Assembly: GCF_010682105.1 (NCBI RefSeq)
Contig: NZ_JAAGWH010000021.1
Location: forward strand, 1 to 64,000
DNA: 64,000 nucleotides
From: Modestobacter muralis
Lineage (GTDB): Bacteria; Actinomycetota; Actinomycetes; Mycobacteriales; Geodermatophilaceae
Reading direction: 5' to 3'
The notes under the pieces are model-generated. The model made no database searches. It was not told the DNA's origin and saw only the letters and a list, made by a program, of their open reading frames with translations. Made by a program: the position numbers and the translations under genes. Below are positions 46,609-55,153 of this stretch, piece after piece (positions within the stretch are counted from its first letter, which is position 1; each line of letters starts with the position of its first letter).

Positions 46609-47604
46609 TCAGCTGCTCTCGCGGACCACCAGGCGGTGGCCGGCGGTGTGCACCCGGGCGGGGGTGTCGTCGCCGGCCAGCCGGTCGCGGAGAACCTGCA
46701 GCGCGAGCCGGGCGATCTGGTCGCGGTCCGGGGAGACGGTGGTCAGCCGCGGGACGGCGTACCGGCCGTCCTCGATGTCGTCGAACCCGACGACGGCGAC
46801 GTCCCGGGGCACCCGCAGCCCGGCGTCCACCACGGCCCGCAGGGCCCCCAGGGCGAGCTGGTCGCTGAAGCAGAAGACGGCGTCCGGCGGCTCGAGCGAG
46901 TCCAGCAGCTCGGTCATCGCCCGGTGCCCCTCCGCGCGGTGCAGCGAACCGACCGGCGCCTCCCGGTCGCTGCGCGGCTCCATCCCGGCGGTGGCCAGGG
47001 CGCGGCGGTGGCCCAGCAGGCGCTGGTGGGCGGTCGCGTTGCCCAGCGTGGGCCGGACGCCGATCGCGGCGATGGCGGTGCGGCCCCGGGCGACCAGGTG
47101 CCCGACGGCCTCCTCGGCGGCGCGGACGTTGTCGATGACCACGTGGTCGACCGGCGGCGCACCGTCGTGCTCACCGAGCAGCACGATCGGAGTGGCGTCG
47201 GACCGGCTGGCCAGCTCCTGCGCCGGCACCGACCACGGGCTGAAGATGACGCCGTCGACGAGCTGGCTGCGCTCGCCGTGGAGCAGCCGCCGCTCGCGGG
47301 CGGGGTCGCCGTCGGTCTGGTCGATGAGCACCGTCCAGCCCTCGTCCTCGGCGATCCGCACGGTGCGCGCGGCCAGGTCGGAGAAGTAGGGCGAGTCGAT
47401 CTCGGGGACGACGAGGGCGAGCAGCCCGGTGCGGCCGCGGCGCAGGTTCCGGGCGGCCATGTTGGGCCGGTAGCCGAGCTCGTCGATGCTGGCCTGGACC
47501 CGGGCGCGGGTGTGCGGGGCGACGTGGCGGAAGTCGTTCACCACGTTCGAGACCGTGCGCACCGAGACACCCGCGTGCACCGCGACGTCGCTCAGCCGCA
47601 CCAT
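46609..47604 (-). CDS. LacI-family transcriptional regulator
   Basis: A 331-residue LacI/GalR regulator. The helix-turn-helix and hinge (RLSDVAVHAGVSVRTVSNVV, then LGYRPNMAARNLRRGRTG) occupy residues 3-60. The periplasmic-binding-like sensor follows, with ALVVPEIDSPYFSDLA, GVIFSPWS and VVGFDDIEDGRYAVPRLTTV. ATG 47604 has GGGAGGGG upstream; the long frame beyond it is antisense to the dioxygenase gene. The divergent gene starts 102 bases away, and a perfect palindrome at 47663-47674 lies between. A near-identical site upstream of the YtfQ-like operon suggests that this protein controls both. Confidence 0.92.
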   Translation of the reverse strand: MVRLSDVAVHAGVSVRTVSNVVNDFRHVAPHTRARVQASIDELGYRPNMAARNLRRGRTGLLALVVPEIDSPYFSDLAARTVRIAEDEGWTVLIDQTDGDPARERRLLHGERSQLVDGVIFSPWSVPAQELASRSDATPIVLLGEHDGAPPVDHVVIDNVRAAEEAVGHLVARGRTAIAAIGVRPTLGNATAHQRLLGHRRALATAGMEPRSDREAPVGSLHRAEGHRAMTELLDSLEPPDAVFCFSDQLALGALRAVVDAGLRVPRDVAVVGFDDIEDGRYAVPRLTTVSPDRDQIARLALQVLRDRLAGDDTPARVHTAGHRLVVRESS

Positions 47605-47662
47605 CGCCGTCCCCTCCCGAGGTCCCTCCGAGATTCCCGACGCTACCTGTTGCGCACGGGCA

Positions 47663-47674
47663 TGCAACGTTGCA
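47663..47674. promoter_or_regulatory. LacI-type operator palindrome
   Basis: TGCAACGTTGCA is a perfect 12-base palindrome with the central CG typical of LacI-family sites. It lies 33 bases before the dioxygenase ATG and 58 bases from the LacI start, so it could control both genes. Confidence 0.65.
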
Positions 47675-47706
47675 AACTGGGGGCACCCACTGCGAGGGAG
47701 AACACG

Positions 47707-48543
47707 ATGACGACCAGCACCCAGGCCCCCACGGACATCGACGTCCAGGCCATGCGCGACCGCATCTACACCGACGGCATCGTCGGGGTCCCCGGCGCCT
47801 TCTCGCCGGACTGGGCCGACCAGCTCAACCGTGACATCCAGGTCGCCTTCGAGGAGGCCCGCTCCCGGGAGAACGGCGCCATCGGCCGCGGGCCCAACCG
47901 CTGGTACGTCGAGGTGCACCCCGAGCAGATCAGCGGCTTCCTCGAGCTGGTCACCCACCCGGCCGTCACCGGCGTCTGCGAGGCCGTGCTCGGCCCGGAC
48001 TACGAGATCGTCGAGGTCGGCTTCGACATCCCGTTCGAGGGCGCGATGAACCAGCCCTGGCACCGTGACTTCCCGAGCCCGGAGCTCACCTACCGGGACA
48101 AGCAGATCAACTCGCTGGCGATCAACGCCACCGCGGTCGACACCGCCGAGGACATGGGCCCCTTCGAGGTCGCCCCGGGCACCCAGTTCGACCACGACCC
48201 GTCGTTCAAGCACGACATGTTCCCGCCGAAGGACCTGTGGTCCCGGTACGAGGAGCGGGCGGTGCGCAAGTACCCCAAGCGCGGTGACATCTCCATCCGC
48301 TCCGCACTCACCATCCACCGCGGCACGGCGAACCAGTCGGCGAAGTCCCGCCCGGTGCTGGTGCTGGGCGTCGACGCCCCCGGCGCCGGCCACGGGGCCA
48401 TGCACGACCTGGCCGTCACGAAGGGCTTCTGGGAGACGCTGCCGGAGTCGGTGCGCGCCCACCTGAAGTGCCCGGTGGTCGACGAGCTGACCCCGATCAC
48501 GCAGAAGCACGACATCGAGGGCCTGGTGATGGGCGAGGCCTGA
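47707..48543 (+). CDS. Phytanoyl-CoA dioxygenase (PhyH) family protein
   Basis: A 278-residue Fe(II)/2-oxoglutarate oxygenase. The metal triad is visible: His119 and Asp121 (QPWHRDFPSP) and distal His204 (LTIHRGTANQ), with an Arg at about 215 to hold 2-oxoglutarate. No signal peptide is seen. Substrates in this family range from acyl-CoA to ectoine and sugars or natural products. Its LacI-type operator and the sugar transporter on the other side of the regulator hint at a carbohydrate-derived substrate, which is inference. A strong hairpin follows the stop. Confidence 0.87.
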   Translation: MTTSTQAPTDIDVQAMRDRIYTDGIVGVPGAFSPDWADQLNRDIQVAFEEARSRENGAIGRGPNRWYVEVHPEQISGFLELVTHPAVTGVCEAVLGPDYEIVEVGFDIPFEGAMNQPWHRDFPSPELTYRDKQINSLAINATAVDTAEDMGPFEVAPGTQFDHDPSFKHDMFPPKDLWSRYEERAVRKYPKRGDISIRSALTIHRGTANQSAKSRPVLVLGVDAPGAGHGAMHDLAVTKGFWETLPESVRAHLKCPVVDELTPITQKHDIEGLVMGEA

Positions 48544-48556
48544 CCTCCCGTCCCCC

Positions 48557-48594
48557 GCGACGCGCGTCCGCCCACCCGGGCGGGCGCGCGTCGC
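48557..48594. terminator. Terminator hairpin between convergent genes
   Basis: GCGACGCGCG (48557-48566) pairs with CGCGCGTCGC (48585-48594), with further pairing of CCGCCC and GGGCGG inside. It lies between the dioxygenase stop and the threonine-synthase-like stop. Confidence 0.75.
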
Positions 48595-48600
48595 GCGCGT

Positions 48601-49812
48601 TCAGGGGATGACGCCGTCCTTGGCCAGCGTCGGGACGTCGACCGGCACCGTGTCGGGGTACAGCAGTCCGGTGCCGGTGTTGAGCACGACGACGTGCTCG
48701 GTGCCGTCCAGCCAGCCGGCCTCCCGCAACTGCCCGACCGCGGCGAAGCAGGCCGCCCCCTCCGGGCAGACCCAGGTGCCCTCGTCCTGGGCCAGCGCCA
48801 CCTGGGCGGCCAGCAGCTCCTCGTCGGTCACCGCGATCGCCGTCCCGCCGGTGGAGCGGACGGCGTCGAGCACCAGGAAGTCACCGAGCGCCTTGGGCAC
48901 CGTGATGCCGAAGGCCACCGTGTGCGGATCGGCCGGCGGGGTGCTCTCGGTGAGCCCGGCGGCGAAGGCGTCCACGATCGGCGCGCAGCCGGTGGCCTGG
49001 ACGGCGACCAGCCGCGGCAGGTCGCCGGTGATCCAGCCCAGCTCGCGCAGCTCCAGCAGCGCCTTGTGGATGGCGATGATCCCGACCCCGCCGCCGGTCG
49101 GGTAGAGGATCACGTCCGGGCAGCGCCAGCCCAGCTGCTCGGCGATCTCGTAGCCCATCGTCTTCTTGCCCTCGATGCGGTACGGCTCGCGCAGCGTCGC
49201 GGTGTCCTGGTAGCCGGGGCGGCGGGCGACCGCGGCCTTGACCAGCGCACCGGCGTCGCCGATGAGCCCGTCGACCAGGTACAGCTCCGCGCCGGTGACG
49301 ACGCACTCCCGGCGGGTGATCTCCGGGGCGTCGACCGGCATCGCGATCAGCGCCTCCATCCCGGCCCGCGCCGCGTACGCCGCCCAGGCCGCCCCGGCGT
49401 TGCCGTTGGTGGGCATCGCGATGCCGCGCACGCCCAGCTCCCTGGCCCGGGAGACGCCGACCGCCGCGCCGCGGGCCTTGAACGCACCCGTCGGCACCAG
49501 GCCCTCGTCCTTCATCCGCAGCCCCGGGACGCCGAGCCGGGCACCGTGGGTGGGCAGGTCCAGCAGCGGCGTCATGCCCTCGCCGAGGGTGACCACGTGC
49601 GCGGGGTCCCGCACCGGCAGCAGCTCGTGGTACCGCCACAGCGTCGGCGGGCGGGACGCGATCTCGGCCGTGGTCACGGTGTCGGCCACCTGCGCCAGGT
49701 CGTAACGGGCCAGCAGCGGAGCGCCCAGCGGCGAGGTGCCCTGGACGACGTCGGCGTCGTGCCGCGACCTGTCGCGGGAGCACTCCAGGTGCGAGAGGGA
49801 GGAGAACGTCAC
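48601..49812 (-). CDS. Threonine synthase-like PLP enzyme
   Basis: A 403-residue fold-type II PLP enzyme. The N-terminus (SHLECSRDRSRHDAD) is the remnant of the zinc-ribbon region seen in ThrC-like proteins. TLGEGMTPLLDLP, the PLP lysine in PTGAFKARGA, the phosphate-binding PTNGNAGAAWAAYAARAG, YPTGGGVGIIAIHKAL and CPEGAACFAA follow. The ribbon has lost all but one of its Cys residues. Paralogues of this kind often act on other hydroxy amino acids or related substrates, so true threonine synthesis is not certain. GTG 49812 is chosen from homology; its ribosome site is weak. It stands alone on its strand. Confidence 0.82.
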   Translation of the reverse strand: MTFSSLSHLECSRDRSRHDADVVQGTSPLGAPLLARYDLAQVADTVTTAEIASRPPTLWRYHELLPVRDPAHVVTLGEGMTPLLDLPTHGARLGVPGLRMKDEGLVPTGAFKARGAAVGVSRARELGVRGIAMPTNGNAGAAWAAYAARAGMEALIAMPVDAPEITRRECVVTGAELYLVDGLIGDAGALVKAAVARRPGYQDTATLREPYRIEGKKTMGYEIAEQLGWRCPDVILYPTGGGVGIIAIHKALLELRELGWITGDLPRLVAVQATGCAPIVDAFAAGLTESTPPADPHTVAFGITVPKALGDFLVLDAVRSTGGTAIAVTDEELLAAQVALAQDEGTWVCPEGAACFAAVGQLREAGWLDGTEHVVVLNTGTGLLYPDTVPVDVPTLAKDGVIP

Positions 49813-49869
49813 CGCCCCAGTCTGCCCATCGGCCACCGCTGCCCGGCCTGGGCGCCGATACTCGGCGGC

Positions 49870-50598
49870 ATGACCCCTTCCGCCGACCGCCGTCCCGAGG
49901 GCGCCCCGGTCGGCCGGCGGGTGTTCCTCGGCCTGCTCGGCCTGGGTGCGGTGGGCATCGTCGGCGGCGCCGCGCTGCAGGAACGGCTGACCCCGCTGGT
50001 GGCCGAGCTGCAGATCCGCGACCCGACCGGCCTGCTCGCGGCCCTCCCCGCCGGGGAGAGCTTCCGCTTCTACTCGGTCACCGGCGCCGTGCCCGAGGCG
50101 AGCGCGGCGGGCTACCGACTGGCGGTGTCCGGGCTGGTCGAGCGCCCGGCCGAGCACACCCTGGCCGCGCTGCAGGCCATGCCGCAGACCGAGCTGGTGC
50201 GCGACTTCCAGTGCGTCACCGGCTGGCGGGTCCGCGCGGTGCCGTGGGTCGGCGTGCCGCTGTCGCACCTGCTCGACCTGGCCGGCCCGACCGACGGCGC
50301 GACTGCGGTGCGGCTGACCTCCTTCGACGGCGAGTACACCGAGAACCTGACCCTGGAGCAGGCCCGCCGCCCCGACGTCCTGGTCGCCCTGCAGATGCTC
50401 GGCGCCCCGGTCACCCACGACCACGGCGGCCCGGTGCGGCTGTTCGCCGCACCCATGTACGGCTACAAGTCCATCAAGTGGCTGGGCGGCATCGAGCTCA
50501 CCTCCGACGTCCGGCCCGGGTACTGGGAGCGGCGCGGGTACGACCTGGACGGCTGGGTCGGCACCACGAACGGGCGCGACGATGACCCGACCGCCTGA
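49870..50598 (+). CDS. Molybdopterin-dependent sulfite-oxidase-fold enzyme (YedY/MsrP-like)
   Basis: A 242-residue oxidoreductase of the sulfite oxidase fold. The Mo-ligating Cys115 lies in DFQCVTGWRV, followed by WVGVPLSHLLD and a C-terminal APMYGYKSIKWLGGIEL. The N-terminus (VGRRVFLGLLGLGAVGI) has a twin-arginine-like pair and a hydrophobic stretch, suggesting Tat export of the cofactor-loaded protein. ATG 49870 is used. The next gene encodes a haem b membrane protein and overlaps it by 17 bases, matching the MsrP/MsrQ-like pairing of a periplasmic molybdoenzyme and its electron donor. Substrate is unknown. Confidence 0.88.
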   Translation: MTPSADRRPEGAPVGRRVFLGLLGLGAVGIVGGAALQERLTPLVAELQIRDPTGLLAALPAGESFRFYSVTGAVPEASAAGYRLAVSGLVERPAEHTLAALQAMPQTELVRDFQCVTGWRVRAVPWVGVPLSHLLDLAGPTDGATAVRLTSFDGEYTENLTLEQARRPDVLVALQMLGAPVTHDHGGPVRLFAAPMYGYKSIKWLGGIELTSDVRPGYWERRGYDLDGWVGTTNGRDDDPTA

Positions 50599-51238
50599 GC
50601 GCGAGCTGCCCCGGTTCAGCGTCGCGGTGCGCTGGGTGCACGGGGTGGCCGGCGTCCTGGTGCTGGTGTTGATCGCCACGGCCGCGGTGCTCTACAACAG
50701 CGAGCTGCAGGTGCTGGTCGGGCACCGGCCGGTGGTCGAGGCGGTGCACGTGTGGAGCGGGTTCGCCCTGCCGGTGCCGGTCCTGGCCGGGCTGGCGTTC
50801 CGCAGCGTGCGCGCCGACGTCGCCGAGCTGGACCGCTTCACCGCCCGCGACTGGCGGTGGCTGCGGTCGCGGACCCGGCGCGACGGGACGATCCCGGTGG
50901 GCAAGTTCAACGCCGGGCAGAAGCTGAACGGCTCACTGAGCGCGGGAGGCGGCGCCGTCCTGCTGCTCACCGGGGCGGTCATGCTCGCCACCGACCTCGC
51001 CCCGCTGAGCTGGCGGACCGGGGCCACCCTGGTGCACGACTGGACGTCGCTGGCGTTCGGGCTGCTGGTGTTCGGCCACCTGTACCACGCACTGCGCGAC
51101 CCCACGGCGATGCGCGGCATCCGCACGGGCACCGTCCCGGCGTGGTGGGCCCGGCACGAGCACGCCGCGTGGGCCGCGGAGTTCGACGACCAGCCGGCCG
51201 ACGATCATCCGGCCGAGGATCAGCGCTCGCGTCGGTAG
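50582..51238 (+). CDS. Cytochrome b/b6-type membrane protein, redox partner of the molybdoenzyme
   Basis: A 218-residue membrane protein with four helices. Candidate haem ligands are His20 (RWVHG), the His in AVHVWSG, the His in LVHDW and those in FGHLYHAL, the pattern of the formate-dehydrogenase gamma/cytochrome b561 group. KFNAGQKLNG between helices 2 and 3 is a conserved cytoplasmic loop of this family. It would pass electrons from the quinone pool to the molybdoenzyme. The 17-base overlap indicates tight coupling. Its 3' end overlaps the convergent gene by 19 bases. Confidence 0.87.
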   Translation: MTRPPERELPRFSVAVRWVHGVAGVLVLVLIATAAVLYNSELQVLVGHRPVVEAVHVWSGFALPVPVLAGLAFRSVRADVAELDRFTARDWRWLRSRTRRDGTIPVGKFNAGQKLNGSLSAGGGAVLLLTGAVMLATDLAPLSWRTGATLVHDWTSLAFGLLVFGHLYHALRDPTAMRGIRTGTVPAWWARHEHAAWAAEFDDQPADDHPAEDQRSRR

Positions 51239-52620
51239 CCGAAGAACCCGCGCTTGCGGATCAGGCCGCTGACCTCCGGGGGCACCATCGCCTCCCAGCT
51301 CTCGTCGTCGGTGGGGATCCGCTGCAGCACGTCGCGGCTGAGGATCGCCAGGTGCTCGGGCCGGTAGTCCGACAGGCCCACGAAGCTCCCCCGCCGGAAG
51401 AGGTAGTCGTAGAGCGGCTGCAGCTCCTCGGCCACCCGGACGGTGTCGACGGTGGTGACCTCGCCGTCCCGCAGCATCGGGTAGACGAACAGCTTCAGGT
51501 CGTTCTTCAGCAACCGGCCGAAGCTCTCCAGGATGCCGCCGGGCAGCAGTGCTGCGGCCGACTCGTCGAACAGGTCGATCAGGGTGGGGACGCCCATGAC
51601 CATGGCGATCCGGCCGTCGGTGCGTGAGCTCAGGTAGGACGCGAGGCGGTGGTGGGCGGCGAAGTCGGAGATCAGCACGGTCATCCCGCAGGCGGCCAGC
51701 AGGTCCGCGCGGGCCAGGAAGTCCCGGCGGTCGACGGCGTTCCCGCCGGCGCGCAGGTTGGCCATGGTCAGCTCGGTGAGCACCAGGACCTCCCGGCCGG
51801 CCACCGCCGGGTCCTTGCCGAACTCCGCCTCGGCCGCCTCCAGCATGGCGACGTTGACCACCGTGGGCGGGCGGAAGCTGCCCCGCTCGACCAGGACGGC
51901 GCGCTTGCGCAGCACCTCACTGGGCTGCAGCACCTGCCGGTCGGGGCCGAACATGGCCAGGCCGCTGAGCCCCAGCTGCACCAGCTGCATCGCCATCAGC
52001 CGGTTGTCCACGGACCGGAACTCGATGCCCTGGAGCTCGATCATGTCGATCTCGATGCGCCCGGTGGTCAGCCGGTCGAGCAGGGCCTCCACCAGCCGTT
52101 CGGGCTCGTGGTGGGCGAAGAAGGCCGCGTGCAGCAGGTTGACCCCGACCACGCCGAGCGCCTCCTGCTGCAGCGCGGCCTCGTCGTCGAGCATCCGGAC
52201 GTGCAGGACGACCTGGCTGGGCTCGTCGCGGGGCGACGCCTGGAACTTCACGCCCATCCAGCCGTGGCACTCGTTCCCGCCCCGGTAGCTGCGGGCCACC
52301 ACGGTGTCGGCGAAGGCGAAGAACGCCGTCTCGTCGCCGCGGGCCTCCCCGAGCCGGTCGATGTTCAGCTCGTACTCGTGGTCGAGCATCGCCTGCAGCC
52401 GGCCCTTGGAGACGTAGCGGTCGGACTTGCCGTAGACGGCGTCGCTGACCGACATGTCGTAGGCCGACATCGACTTGGCCACCGTGCCGGCCGCGCCGCC
52501 GGCCCGGAAGAACCAGCGGGCGACCTCCTGGCCGGCACCGATTTCGGCGATCGTGCCGTACCAGCGGGGGTCGAGGTTGATCTGCAGGGCCTTCTGCAGG
52601 GTGTCGGTACCGGCGTCCAC
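51220..52620 (-). CDS. Large conserved protein of unknown function
   Basis: A 466-residue soluble protein. It starts LQKALQINLDPRWYGTIAEI and continues GAGQEVARWFFRAGGAAGTV, AKSMSAYDMSVSDAVYGK, CHGWMGVKFQ and HVRMLDDEAALQQEALGVVG, a highly conserved pattern I recall from proteobacterial and cyanobacterial proteins often mislabelled as TonB-dependent receptor or nicotinate adenylyltransferase. It has no signal peptide, barrel features or known catalytic motif. The C-terminus is GLIRKRGFFGYRRER. GTG 52620 has AGGAG 8 bases upstream; the frame to 52974 is noncoding in character. Its conservation implies a basic function that is not described to my knowledge. Confidence 0.85.
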   Translation of the reverse strand: MDAGTDTLQKALQINLDPRWYGTIAEIGAGQEVARWFFRAGGAAGTVAKSMSAYDMSVSDAVYGKSDRYVSKGRLQAMLDHEYELNIDRLGEARGDETAFFAFADTVVARSYRGGNECHGWMGVKFQASPRDEPSQVVLHVRMLDDEAALQQEALGVVGVNLLHAAFFAHHEPERLVEALLDRLTTGRIEIDMIELQGIEFRSVDNRLMAMQLVQLGLSGLAMFGPDRQVLQPSEVLRKRAVLVERGSFRPPTVVNVAMLEAAEAEFGKDPAVAGREVLVLTELTMANLRAGGNAVDRRDFLARADLLAACGMTVLISDFAAHHRLASYLSSRTDGRIAMVMGVPTLIDLFDESAAALLPGGILESFGRLLKNDLKLFVYPMLRDGEVTTVDTVRVAEELQPLYDYLFRRGSFVGLSDYRPEHLAILSRDVLQRIPTDDESWEAMVPPEVSGLIRKRGFFGYRRER

Positions 52621-52777
52621 GGAAGGGCTCCTGTCTGCACCGGCAACGCCCTGCCGGACCGGGGTGGGGCGGAGCGTAGCGAGCCCGGGCGACCCCGCGG
52701 TGTCCACCGGACGTCGGGACGACGACTCGTAACACGCCTCCACTAGCGTCCGCGGCTCCCGCTCCGGAGGAGGTCGC

Positions 52778-53470
52778 ATGGCCCGACAGCGCCCGACCGC
52801 GCCCTGGGTCGCCGCCCTCGCCGGGCCGCACGACACCCCGTCGCAGACGCTGGTGCTGGAGGAGCTGCGGGCGGCGATCCTGTCCGGCCGGGTCCGGCCC
52901 GGGGCCCCGATCCCGGTGGACGACGTCGCGGCCCGGTTCTCCCTGAGCTCCATCCCGGTGCGCGAGGCGCTCAAGACGCTGGTCGCCGAGGGGCTGGTCG
53001 CCCACCAGGTGCGCGGTGCCTACGTCGTCGCCCGGCTCACCCGCGAGGAGCTGGCCGAGCTCTACGTCGTCCGGGCGTCGCTGGAGCACGCCGCGATCAC
53101 CGCAGCGGTGGCCCGGGCCACCCCGGCCGACGTCGGGACGGCGGCGACGGCGCTGCGGGAGCTGGAGGCGGCGACCGCCCGGGGTGGCTCGGCGGACCAC
53201 CACCGCTGGAGCCGGCGGTTCCACCTGGCGCTGCTGGCGCCCTGTCAGATGCACCGGCTGCTGCGGATGCTGGAGGGCGCCTGGAACGTCACCGAGCCGG
53301 GCCGGCCGATGTCGCACGCCTCACCGGAGGCCACCGCGGCGCTGGCCGCTGACCACGTCGGGATGCTCGACGCCTTCGCCGCCCGGGACGCCGCAGCGCT
53401 GGTCGAGCTGACCGACGTCCACTACCGGCGGCTGCAGCAGATCGTCGCGGACCTCCCCGCCGACCCCTGA
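52778..53470 (+). CDS. GntR-family (FCD) transcriptional regulator
   Basis: A 230-residue regulator with a GntR winged helix at about residues 22-90 (VLEELRAAILSGRVRPGAPI, DVAARFSLSSIPVREALKTL) and a helical FCD ligand domain with LYVVRASLEHAAITAAV, FHLALLA and DHVGMLDAFAARD. Metal-site His/Asp residues of FCD domains are partly present. ATG 52778 follows GGAGGAGG. It lies 151 bases upstream of the NCS1 transporter and hydantoin racemase and probably regulates them, responding to a nucleobase- or hydantoin-derived acid. Confidence 0.9.
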   Translation: MARQRPTAPWVAALAGPHDTPSQTLVLEELRAAILSGRVRPGAPIPVDDVAARFSLSSIPVREALKTLVAEGLVAHQVRGAYVVARLTREELAELYVVRASLEHAAITAAVARATPADVGTAATALRELEAATARGGSADHHRWSRRFHLALLAPCQMHRLLRMLEGAWNVTEPGRPMSHASPEATAALAADHVGMLDAFAARDAAALVELTDVHYRRLQQIVADLPADP

Positions 53471-53621
53471 GCGGATATACCCGCGACGTCATCCGGGGGC
53501 AACACCTGCTCCCTAGCGTTCGCGCCGTCGGATCCGCGACGGCCGCTCCCCCTGCTGGACCACGGATCCCGACGGACCCCGCCGCTGCCGCGCACCAGCC
53601 GACGATCCGCCAGGAGCCCCC

Positions 53622-55148
53622 ATGACCACCACCGCACCCGAACTGGTGACGCTCGACGCGACGGCCCCCTCGGCCGCCGCACCGGACGGCGCCCTCGTCG
53701 CCGAGGGCTACGACCCCCGGCTCACCAACGCCGACCTCGCTCCCCTGCGCGAGCAGCGCTGGGGCTCCTACAACATCTTCGCGTTCTGGATGTCCGACGT
53801 GCACAGCGTCGGCGGGTACGTGACCGCCGGCAGCCTCTTCGCCCTCGGCATCGCCGCCTGGCAGGTGCTCATCGCACTCGTCGTCGGGATCGTGATCGTC
53901 CAGGTGTTCGTCAACCTGGTCGCCAAGCCGAGCCAGCAGACCGGCGTCCCGTACCCGGTGATCAACCGGGCCGTGTTCGGCGTCAAGGGCGCGAACATCC
54001 CGGCGATCATCCGCGGGCTCATCGCCGTCGCCTGGTACGGCGTGCAGACCTTCCTGGCCGCCAGCAGCCTGAACATCATCTGGCTGAAGTTCGTGCCGGG
54101 CTCGGAGACGCTGCTCGAGCACTCGTTCCTCGGGCTGGAGGCGCTGGGCTGGATCTCCTTCGCCGTCCTCTGGGTCGCCCAGGCCGCGCTGTTCTGGCGG
54201 GGCATGGAGACGATCCGGAAGTTCATCGACTTCGCCGGCCCGGCCGTCTACGTGGTCATGATCGTCCTGGCCGGCTACCTGGTCTCCCAGGCAGGCTGGG
54301 CTGACATCGACCTGAGCCTGCACACCGGCCCGACCCTGAGCGGCTGGGCGACGGTGTCCACGATGCTCGGCGCGATCGCGCTGGTGGTCTCCTACTTCTC
54401 CGGCCCGATGCTGAACTTCGGCGACTTCGCCCGGTACGGCAAGAGCTTCGCCGCGGTGAAGCGGGGCAACCTGCTCGGCCTGCCGCTGAACTTCCTCTTC
54501 TTCTCCCTGCTCACCGTCGTCTGCGCGTCGGCGACCGTGCCGGTGTTCGGCGAGCTGATCACCGACCCGATCGCCACCGTCGAGGCGATCGACTCCACCT
54601 TCGCGATCCTGCTGGGCGGGCTCACCTTCGTCATCGCGACGGTCGGCATCAACATCGTCGCCAACTTCATCGCCCCGGCGTTCGACTTCTCCAACGTCTC
54701 GCCGCAGCGGATCAGCTGGCGCGCCGGCGGGATGATCGCCGCCGTCGGCTCGGTGCTGCTCACCCCGTGGAACTGGTACGACAGCGCCGAGGGCATCCGC
54801 TTCAGCCTCGGCATCCTGGGCAGCCTGATCGGCCCGCTGTTCGGCATCCTCATCGCCGGCTACTACCTGGCCAGCAAGCAGCGCATCGCCGTGGACGACC
54901 TGTACTCGATGGCCCCGACCGGCCGGTACTGGTTCCGTGGCGGCTACAACCCCAACGCGGTCATGGCCGTGGCGGGCGCCGGCGTGCCGACCGTGCTGCT
55001 CACGCTCTTCGCCTCGGTGGGCGACTACGGCTGGTTCATCGGGTGCGCGCTGGGGTTCGTCCTCTTCACCGGCCTGGAGCGGGTGCGCCCGATGATGCCG
55101 CAGCTGGACCCGGCCGAGGCCGGCGTCTCCGACGGAACGCTCGCCTGA
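53622..55148 (+). CDS. NCS1-family nucleobase/hydantoin:cation symporter
   Basis: A 508-residue transporter with 12 helices. The N-terminal LREQRWGSYNIFAFWMSDVH matches the NCS1 helix 1 substrate region, followed by GVPYPVINRAVFGVKGANIP, VAWYGVQTFLAASSL and FSGPMLNFGDFARYGKS. NCS1 proteins import uracil, cytosine, allantoin or hydantoins. Because the next gene is a hydantoin/allantoin-type racemase, a hydantoin or allantoin is the more likely substrate. ATG 53622 follows AGGAG. The racemase GTG is 5 bases after its stop. Confidence 0.9.
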   Translation: MTTTAPELVTLDATAPSAAAPDGALVAEGYDPRLTNADLAPLREQRWGSYNIFAFWMSDVHSVGGYVTAGSLFALGIAAWQVLIALVVGIVIVQVFVNLVAKPSQQTGVPYPVINRAVFGVKGANIPAIIRGLIAVAWYGVQTFLAASSLNIIWLKFVPGSETLLEHSFLGLEALGWISFAVLWVAQAALFWRGMETIRKFIDFAGPAVYVVMIVLAGYLVSQAGWADIDLSLHTGPTLSGWATVSTMLGAIALVVSYFSGPMLNFGDFARYGKSFAAVKRGNLLGLPLNFLFFSLLTVVCASATVPVFGELITDPIATVEAIDSTFAILLGGLTFVIATVGINIVANFIAPAFDFSNVSPQRISWRAGGMIAAVGSVLLTPWNWYDSAEGIRFSLGILGSLIGPLFGILIAGYYLASKQRIAVDDLYSMAPTGRYWFRGGYNPNAVMAVAGAGVPTVLLTLFASVGDYGWFIGCALGFVLFTGLERVRPMMPQLDPAEAGVSDGTLA

Positions 55149-55153
55149 ACCCA

